Below, one piece after another: positions 31,892 through 37,121 of a stretch of 37,121 nucleotides of DNA. A model generated the notes under the pieces. It worked only from the letters and a program-made list of their open reading frames with translations, ran no database searches and had not been told where the DNA came from. Position numbers and translations under genes: made by a program. Positions within the stretch are counted from its first letter, which is position 1. The number at the start of each line of letters is the position of its first letter. This DNA is from Pseudomonadota bacterium (lineage in GTDB: Bacteria > Pseudomonadota > Gammaproteobacteria > Pseudomonadales > Pseudomonadaceae), in the NCBI GenBank assembly GCA_023388335.1, contig JAEWGL010000244.1, positions 1 through 37,121 on the forward strand. The letters run 5' to 3'.

Positions 31892-33043
31892 TCAGCGGAT
31901 GGTCAGTGCCTCGAGCTTGCCGCTGTTGCCAAAGACATAGATGGTGTCGCCGACCACCAGGGGCCGGGCGCGCAGGCCGTCGCTGTCGATACGCTCACGG
32001 CCGACGAAGCGGCCATCGATCTGGCTGAGCAGGTGCAGGTAGCCTTCGAGGTCACCCACGGCCACGTAGCTCGAGAACACTTCAGGCGCCGACAGCTGGC
32101 GACGGGCCAGCGAATCATTGCTCCACAGGGCGCTCGAGGAACGCTCGTCAATGCTTTCCACGGTGCCCGAAGCCAGGCTCACGTAGACGTTGCCGAACCC
32201 TTGGGCGACACCGGTGTAGCTGGAGGCATCGCGCTGCCACAGCACGCGCCCGCTTTCCAGGTCCAGGCCGGCGACGCGGCCCTGGTAGCTGGAGACATAG
32301 AGCACGCCACCGGACAGCAGCAGGCCACCGTCGATGTCGACGACACGCTCAAGCTCCGAACGGCCTTGCGGGATGGCTACGCGCGACTCCCAGACCGGCA
32401 CGCCGTTCTGGGTGTCCAGGGCAATCACCTTGCCCGTAGACAGGCCAGCGACGGCCAGGCGGTTGGTGACGATCGGCGCACCGGTGCCACGCAGGGTCAG
32501 CACCGCCGGGGTACTTTCGTAGATCCAGCGGCGATCACCGGTGGCGGCATCAAGGCCAATCACGCGGTCGTCCTGGGTCTGCACCACCACCACGTCGCCG
32601 TTGGTCGCAGGCGGTGCCAGCACTTCGCTGGTTACCCGCGAGCGCCAGCGCTCTTCACCGGTGCTGGCATCCAGGGCAATGACCTCGCCCTTGATGGTGC
32701 CGAGCATGACCAGGCCGTAGCCGACGCCGACCGCGCCGGAGACCGGCAGATCCAGGTCCTTCTTCCAGGCCACGTCGCCGTTGTTGCGGTCCAGCGACAT
32801 GACCACGCCGGTCACGTCGGCGGCATAGATGCGGTCGTTCTCGATCGCCGGCACGAGCATATTGAAGGTCTCGCCCTGACCGTCACCGATCGAGCGGCTC
32901 CACTGCTTCTTCAGCACCACTTCTTCGGTGAACTTGGTCAGTTCGGCCGGGGGAAGTTCCTTTTTGCTGTTGCTGCTGCAACCCGCGGCCAAGACGGCCA
33001 GGGCCAGCACTGCTGCATGTTTCCAACCGATCACGTCAGGCAT
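31892..33043 (-). CDS. bamB: Outer-membrane assembly lipoprotein BamB
   Basis: This 383-residue lipoprotein starts at ATG 33043, behind AAAGGGG, overlapping the stop of the yfgM-like gene by eight bases; a GTG at 33034 is an alternative. The signal peptide ends in the lipobox LAAGC with lipidated C22, followed by SSNS, which favours sorting to the outer membrane. The rest is an eight-bladed PQQ-like beta-propeller with repeated motifs such as VIALDASTGEERWRS, VIGLDAATGDRRWIY, VIALDTQNGVPVWES and VAGLDLESGRVLWQR. BamB binds BamA in the BAM complex that inserts outer-membrane proteins. The neighbours yfgM, hisS, ispG and rodZ are in the same order as around E. coli bamB. Confidence 0.95.
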   Translation of the reverse strand: MPDVIGWKHAAVLALAVLAAGCSSNSKKELPPAELTKFTEEVVLKKQWSRSIGDGQGETFNMLVPAIENDRIYAADVTGVVMSLDRNNGDVAWKKDLDLPVSGAVGVGYGLVMLGTIKGEVIALDASTGEERWRSRVTSEVLAPPATNGDVVVVQTQDDRVIGLDAATGDRRWIYESTPAVLTLRGTGAPIVTNRLAVAGLSTGKVIALDTQNGVPVWESRVAIPQGRSELERVVDIDGGLLLSGGVLYVSSYQGRVAGLDLESGRVLWQRDASSYTGVAQGFGNVYVSLASGTVESIDERSSSALWSNDSLARRQLSAPEVFSSYVAVGDLEGYLHLLSQIDGRFVGRERIDSDGLRARPLVVGDTIYVFGNSGKLEALTIR

Positions 33044-33674
33044 CCCCTTTGGCCAGGTCATCCAGCTTCTGTTGCAGGCTACCGACCGCGGCGTCATCCG
33101 ACAGCGCAGCCTTGGCATTTTCGTACGCGCCGTGGGCATCGTCACCGCGACCCAGTTGTACCAGCAGGTCGCCCTTGAGCTCCTCACGGCTGGCCAGGAA
33201 GGCCTTGTCGGTGTCACCGTCGAGCAGCTTCAAGCCCTCTTCGGGCTTGTCCTGGGCAGCCAGGACACGCGCCAGGCGCTGACGCGCGATCTCTGCCAGA
33301 GTGGCATCGGCTGGCTTGTCCATCACGCTCTTGAGCTCGGCGGCGGCATCGTCCAGCTTGCCGCTGTCGACCGCCACCTTGGCCACGAACAGGCTCGCGT
33401 ACTGGGCATAGGCCGTGCCGCCGAACTCGTTCTTGAGCTTGCCGGACAGCTCGGCGACCTTGGCCGTATCGGGCTGGCCAGTCGGCGTCAGGGTCGTTTC
33501 CAGCAGGGCCTGATACAGGTTCGAGGCGCCTTGCGACTGGGTATTCTGGTATTTCTGCCAGCCCTGCCAGCCCAACACCACCACCGCGGCCAGCAGGGCG
33601 CCGGTCAGCAGTGGCTTGCCATTGCGATCCCACCAGTCCTTGACCGCGACCAGCTCTTCATCGGTACTCGACAC
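33036..33674 (-). CDS. YfgM-like membrane-anchored TPR protein (ancillary SecYEG/PpiD factor family)
   Basis: The GTG at 33674 is chosen because AAGGAG lies 6 bases upstream and the product then begins VSSTDEELVAVKDWWDRNGK, the family start; an upstream TTG frame would run over that binding site. The 212-residue protein has one membrane helix at about residues 22-40 (LLTGALLAAVVVLGWQGW) and a periplasmic TPR_21-type helical domain. E. coli YfgM associates with PpiD at the SecYEG translocon and links to periplasmic chaperones. It lies between hisS and bamB, the usual place, with a 39-base gap from hisS. Confidence 0.9.
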   Translation of the reverse strand: MSSTDEELVAVKDWWDRNGKPLLTGALLAAVVVLGWQGWQKYQNTQSQGASNLYQALLETTLTPTGQPDTAKVAELSGKLKNEFGGTAYAQYASLFVAKVAVDSGKLDDAAAELKSVMDKPADATLAEIARQRLARVLAAQDKPEEGLKLLDGDTDKAFLASREELKGDLLVQLGRGDDAHGAYENAKAALSDDAAVGSLQQKLDDLAKGDA

Positions 33675-33713
33675 CCCAATACTCCTTTTCAGCAATTCGG
33701 CCGTTGACCTGCT

Positions 33714-35003
33714 TCACGCCTGCGCGAGAGCAGCTTGCAAATGCTCGGCAAGAGCATCCCAGGCAATGTTCTGTTGTTCGCCCTGACCACGCAGGGGCTT
33801 GAAACCTACCACTTGTTGCGCCAGTTCGTCGTCCCCAAGGATCAGGGCAAACAGCGCGCCGCTCTTGTCGGCCTTCTTGAACTGGCTCTTGAAGCTGCCG
33901 CCACCGGCGTTGACCTGCAGGCGCAGGTTCGGCAGCGCGTCACGCAGGCGTTCGCTCAGGGCCAGACCGGCCAGCTCGGTCTGCTCGCCCAGGGCGCACA
34001 GGTAGACATCAATCTGCCGGTTGATCGACTCGGGCACCTGTTCCAGGGTTTCCAGCAGCAGGATCAGGCGCTCGATGCCCATGGCGAAGCCGACACCAGG
34101 GGTCGGCTTGCCGCCCATCTGCTCGACCAGGCCGTCGTAGCGACCGCCGGCGCAGACGGTGCCTTGGGCGCCGAGCTTGTCGGTGACCCACTCGAACACG
34201 GTCTTGCTGTAGTAGTCCAGGCCACGCACCAGCTTGGTGTTGATCACGAACGGAATGCCGGCGGCTTCCAGGCGGGCCTTCAGGCCGTCGAAATGCAGGC
34301 GCGATTCGACGTCCAGGTATTCTTCGAGCTTCGGCGCGTCGGCCAGCACGGCCTGGGTGCTCGCGTCCTTGCTGTCGAGGATGCGCAGCGGGTTGCTCTT
34401 GAGGCGGCGCTGGCTGTCTTCATCGAGCTGGTCGAGGCGGGCCGAGAGGAACTCGACCAGCGCGTCGCGGTAGCGGGCACGCGCTTCGCTGGTGCCCAGG
34501 CTGTTGAGCTCCAGCTTGACCGCGTCGCGCAGGCCCAGCAGGCCCCACAGGCGCCAGGTCAGCACGATCAGCTCGGCGTCGATATCCGGGCCGTCGAGGT
34601 TGAACACTTCGACGCCGATCTGGTTGAACTGGCGATAGCGGCCTTTTTGCGGACGCTCGTGGCGGAACATCTGGCCGATGTACCACAGCTTCTGCACCTG
34701 GCCGCTACCACTGATGCCATGCTCGAGCACGGCGCGCACGCAGGCCGCGGTGCCTTCTGGGCGCAGGGTCAGGGAGTCGCCATTGCGGTCGGCGAAGGTG
34801 TACATCTCTTTTTCGACGATATCGGTGACTTCACCGATCGAGCGCTTGAACAGCTCGGTGAACTCGACGATCGGCGTGCGGATCTGACGATAGCCGTAAG
34901 TGTCCAGCAGGCCGGCCACGGTGCTCTCGAAATAGCGCCAGAGCGGCGTCTGCTCAGGCAGGATGTCGTTCATGCCACGGATGGCTTGCAGCGTTTTGCT
35001 CAC
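33714..35003 (-). CDS. hisS: Histidyl-tRNA synthetase
   Basis: This 429-residue class II synthetase starts at a GTG (35001-35003) with AAGGA seven bases upstream, giving MSKTLQAIRGMNDILPEQT. The class II motif 2 is FRHERPQKGRYRQFNQ; the histidine-specific signature is LVRGLDYYSKTVFEW, and motif 3 is GVGFAMGIERLILL. RPEGTAACVRA and the C-terminal anticodon-binding domain ending QAALAQA are also typical. It charges tRNA-His in the cytosol. It is 24 bases downstream of ispG and belongs to the same transcription unit. Confidence 0.96.
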   Translation of the reverse strand: MSKTLQAIRGMNDILPEQTPLWRYFESTVAGLLDTYGYRQIRTPIVEFTELFKRSIGEVTDIVEKEMYTFADRNGDSLTLRPEGTAACVRAVLEHGISGSGQVQKLWYIGQMFRHERPQKGRYRQFNQIGVEVFNLDGPDIDAELIVLTWRLWGLLGLRDAVKLELNSLGTSEARARYRDALVEFLSARLDQLDEDSQRRLKSNPLRILDSKDASTQAVLADAPKLEEYLDVESRLHFDGLKARLEAAGIPFVINTKLVRGLDYYSKTVFEWVTDKLGAQGTVCAGGRYDGLVEQMGGKPTPGVGFAMGIERLILLLETLEQVPESINRQIDVYLCALGEQTELAGLALSERLRDALPNLRLQVNAGGGSFKSQFKKADKSGALFALILGDDELAQQVVGFKPLRGQGEQQNIAWDALAEHLQAALAQA

Positions 35004-35027
35004 GGAAAATCCTTACGATTCGGTATG

Positions 35028-36137
35028 TCAGCCACGGGCGATCAGCGCCGCATCGGCCTCGGCCTTCTCGGCCGCTTTCTGGCGGATGAGTTTTTCCAGC
35101 TCATCGACCAGGTTGTCATTGGTCAGCTTCTGCGACGGCTTGCCGTCGATGTAGACCAGGTTCGGCGTACCGCCAGTCAGGCCCACGTGGGACTCCTTGG
35201 CCTCACCCGGGCCATTGACCACGCAGCCGATCACGGCCACGTCCAGCGGCACCAGGAGGTCTTCCAGGCGTCCCTCCAGCTCGTTCATGGTCTTGACCAC
35301 ATCGAAGTTCTGCCGCGAGCAGCTCGGGCAGGCGATGAAGTTGATGCCACGCGAGCGCAGGCGCAGCGACTTGAGGATGTCGTAGCCGACCTTCACTTCC
35401 TCGACCGGATCGGCGGCCAGGGAGATGCGGATGGTATCGCCAATGCCGTCGGCCAGCAGCATACCGAGGCCGACCGCGGATTTCACCGTCCCCGAGCGCA
35501 GACCGCCGGCTTCGGTGATGCCCAGGTGCAGCGGCTGGACGATCTGCCGGGCCAGCTGACGGTAAGCCTCGACGGCCATGAACACGTCGGAGGCCTTGAC
35601 GCTGACCTTGAAGTCCTGGAAGTCCAGGCGGTCCAGATGCTCGACGTGACGCAGTGCCGACTCTACCAGCGCGGCCGGGGTCGGCTCGCCGTACTTTTTC
35701 TGCAGGTCTTTTTCGAGGGAGCCGGCGTTGACGCCGATGCGGATCGGGATTCCCCGGTCACGCGCAGCGTCGACCACCGCGCGTACGCGGTCCTCGCGGC
35801 CGATGTTGCCGGGGTTGATGCGCAGGCAATCGACGCCCAGCTCGGCCACGCGCAGGGCAATGCGGTAGTCGAAGTGGATATCGGCGACCAGCGGCACGCT
35901 GACCTGCTGCTTGATGCGGCCGAAGGCCTCGGCAGCGTCCATGTCCGGCACCGAGACGCGGACGATGTCAACGCCGGCATCCACCAGGCGGTTGATCTGC
36001 GCCACGGTGGCGGCGACGTCGTTGGTGTCGGTGTTGGTCATGCTTTGCACCGAGATGGGGGCATCCCCACCGACGGGCACGTTGCCGACCCAGATCTTCC
36101 GGGATTCGCGTCGTTTGATTGGAGACTCACCGTGCAT
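35028..36137 (-). CDS. ispG: 4-hydroxy-3-methylbut-2-en-1-yl diphosphate synthase (IspG/GcpE)
   Basis: This 369-residue iron-sulphur enzyme converts MEcPP to HMBPP in the MEP isoprenoid pathway. It starts MHGESPIKRRESRKIWVGNV at ATG 36137, three bases after the rodZ stop. The [4Fe-4S] ligands are C270 and C273 (CPSCSRQ), C305 (GCVVNGPGE) and E312, the same positions as in E. coli IspG. The N-terminal TIM barrel shows ISVQSMTNTDTNDV, VADIHFDYRIAL and INPGNIG. The order rodZ-ispG-hisS is conserved in gamma-proteobacteria. Confidence 0.96.
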   Translation of the reverse strand: MHGESPIKRRESRKIWVGNVPVGGDAPISVQSMTNTDTNDVAATVAQINRLVDAGVDIVRVSVPDMDAAEAFGRIKQQVSVPLVADIHFDYRIALRVAELGVDCLRINPGNIGREDRVRAVVDAARDRGIPIRIGVNAGSLEKDLQKKYGEPTPAALVESALRHVEHLDRLDFQDFKVSVKASDVFMAVEAYRQLARQIVQPLHLGITEAGGLRSGTVKSAVGLGMLLADGIGDTIRISLAADPVEEVKVGYDILKSLRLRSRGINFIACPSCSRQNFDVVKTMNELEGRLEDLLVPLDVAVIGCVVNGPGEAKESHVGLTGGTPNLVYIDGKPSQKLTNDNLVDELEKLIRQKAAEKAEADAALIARG

Positions 36138-36140
36138 GAC

Positions 36141-37121
36141 TTACTGTCCCAACTTCAGGCGAGCAGTCTCGCCACTGGTAAACGGGGCAACGTCGACGGC
36201 CTGGCCGTTGTAGCTGACCTGGGCGCCGCGGGCAAAGCCCAGGCGGACCGCGAAGGGCGGCTTACCATTCAGGTCCAGGCTGTCGCCTTTGCGCTTGATG
36301 GCGCTGAACAGCACCTTGCCGTTGCCATCGGTGACCGAGGTCCAGCAATCGGCGGTGAACTGGATGTGCAACTGGGAGCTGCCGGCCGCCGCACTGGCGA
36401 CTGGCGGGGTCGCCGCGGCGGCAGGCGCGCTGGTCACCGGTGCGGCCGGGGTTGCCGCCACCGACGGGGCTGGCGCAGGCGCAGTTGGGGCGACCTGGGC
36501 CGGCGCGGTGCTGGCCACGGGCGGCACGGCTGGCGTGGCGGGCGCGGGCGCGGGCGCCGCATCGGTCGCTGTCGGGGTGGTCGATGGCACGGGGGAGTCG
36601 GCCTGGGTCTGCTCGAGCGACAACGGCGCGCTCTGCGGCTGTTGGGCAGCGCTGACAGCCTGGTCTTCCGGCTCGTCCAGCGGATGGATCTGGGTGGTGC
36701 CGTCGGCGCTCTCGACTTCGACGTGCTCAAGGGCCATCTTGGTCAGCTCCTTGCCGCGCAAGCTGTCCTGGTCCTGCCACCAGAAGAAGCCACCGCCGAT
36801 CAGCAGCAACAACAGCAACACGCTGACGCCGCGCAGGATGTTGTGCGACAGGCGCACCGGCTCTTCGATGCGCCCCAGCGAATGCACATCGCTGCCCTGG
36901 GCATGGGTCCCGGTGTATTGGTCGAACGCCTGGACCAGCGGGGCCTGGTCCATGTCCATCAGCTTGGCATAGGCGCGGATGTAGCCACGGGCGAAGGTGT
37001 GCCCAGGCAGCTTGTCGAAGGCGCCGGTTTCCAGGTTGTTCAAGGAACTCACGGTAAGGTTGAGCTTGCGTGCCACCTCGGCTTGCGACCAGTCCCGGTT
37101 TTCACGGGTCTGACGCAAGAC
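36141..37121 (-). CDS. rodZ: Cytoskeleton protein RodZ, 5' end outside the window
   Basis: The reverse frame enters at the window edge as VLRQTRENRDWSQAEVARKL, so the true start lies further right; about 326 residues are visible. The N-terminal part is a Cro-like helix-turn-helix (SQAEVARKLNLTVSSLNNLE) that in RodZ binds MreB. One membrane helix follows (GVSVLLLLLLIGGGFFWW), then a long Pro/Ala/Thr-rich linker (about 36400-36610), and a C-terminal DUF4115 domain (HIQFTADCWTSVTD) ending LKLGQ. RodZ links MreB to the cell-wall elongation machinery and sets rod shape. It precedes ispG by three bases. Confidence 0.93.
   Translation of the reverse strand, partial: VLRQTRENRDWSQAEVARKLNLTVSSLNNLETGAFDKLPGHTFARGYIRAYAKLMDMDQAPLVQAFDQYTGTHAQGSDVHSLGRIEEPVRLSHNILRGVSVLLLLLLIGGGFFWWQDQDSLRGKELTKMALEHVEVESADGTTQIHPLDEPEDQAVSAAQQPQSAPLSLEQTQADSPVPSTTPTATDAAPAPAPATPAVPPVASTAPAQVAPTAPAPAPSVAATPAAPVTSAPAAAATPPVASAAAGSSQLHIQFTADCWTSVTDGNGKVLFSAIKRKGDSLDLNGKPPFAVRLGFARGAQVSYNGQAVDVAPFTSGETARLKLGQ

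Noticed and set aside
36400..36610. Possible coding repeat or tandem array in the Pro/Ala-rich part of rodZ
   Set aside because: It is the usual low-complexity linker of RodZ; the units are not regular repeats.

Overview
The window looks like a chromosomal stretch of a fluorescent Pseudomonas close to the P. putida group. It has high-GC coding sequence with strong G/C third positions, AGGAG-type ribosome binding sites and Pseudomonas-type REP sequences. The gene order (roxS / SIMPL protein / dpp-opdP cluster, then speC / piuC / piuA / piuB, then der-bamB-yfgM-hisS-ispG-rodZ) is one I know from Pseudomonas genomes. No phage, insertion sequence, CRISPR array, rRNA or tRNA was seen.

Layout. 1-497 (-): 5' part of the redox sensor kinase roxS. 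687-1403 (+): exported SIMPL-domain protein, followed by facing arrays of 7-bp repeats. 1708-12362 (+): dipeptide uptake cluster with three periplasmic binding proteins, an OprD-family porin (OpdP), two permeases and two ATPases. A GC-rich hairpin follows each secreted component but none lies inside dppBCDF. 12556-13621 (-): a 24-residue membrane peptide and a 317-residue membrane protein of unknown function. 13866-15449 (-): prfC. 16062-19502 (+): osmoprotectant (OpuC/OsmU-type) ABC transporter with two permeases, a binding protein and a CBS-domain ATPase, behind a long structured leader. 19503-20334: non-coding, with an inverted REP pair and the speC promoter/leader. 20335-21498 (+): speC, ornithine decarboxylase. 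21523-22958 (-) and 23173-28083 (+): iron locus with a Sel1-repeat protein, PiuC hydroxylase, PiuA TonB-dependent receptor and PiuB reductase around a Fur box. 28134-30061 (-): an overlapping omega-amidase / methionine (glutamine) aminotransferase pair. 30310 to the end (-): der, bamB, yfgM-like, hisS, ispG and a truncated rodZ, the conserved housekeeping block.

How genes work together. OpdP would pass peptides across the outer membrane, the three DppA-like proteins would present different peptides to one DppBCDF pump, and a shared GCAAACGTTT palindrome upstream of dppA1 and opdP suggests common control. PiuA imports ferric catecholate-type siderophores; PiuB, a PepSY membrane domain fused to a CysJ-like diflavin reductase, could supply electrons for iron release; PiuC and the Sel1 protein form the divergent arm. 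The aminotransferase makes 2-oxoglutaramate when glutamine is the amino donor, and the amidase hydrolyses it.

No gene system here is clearly new. The least explained items are the heptamer arrays after the SIMPL gene, the 24-aa peptide with its partner protein, the structured leader of the osmoprotectant operon, and a 54-codon open frame that fills the presumed speC leader.
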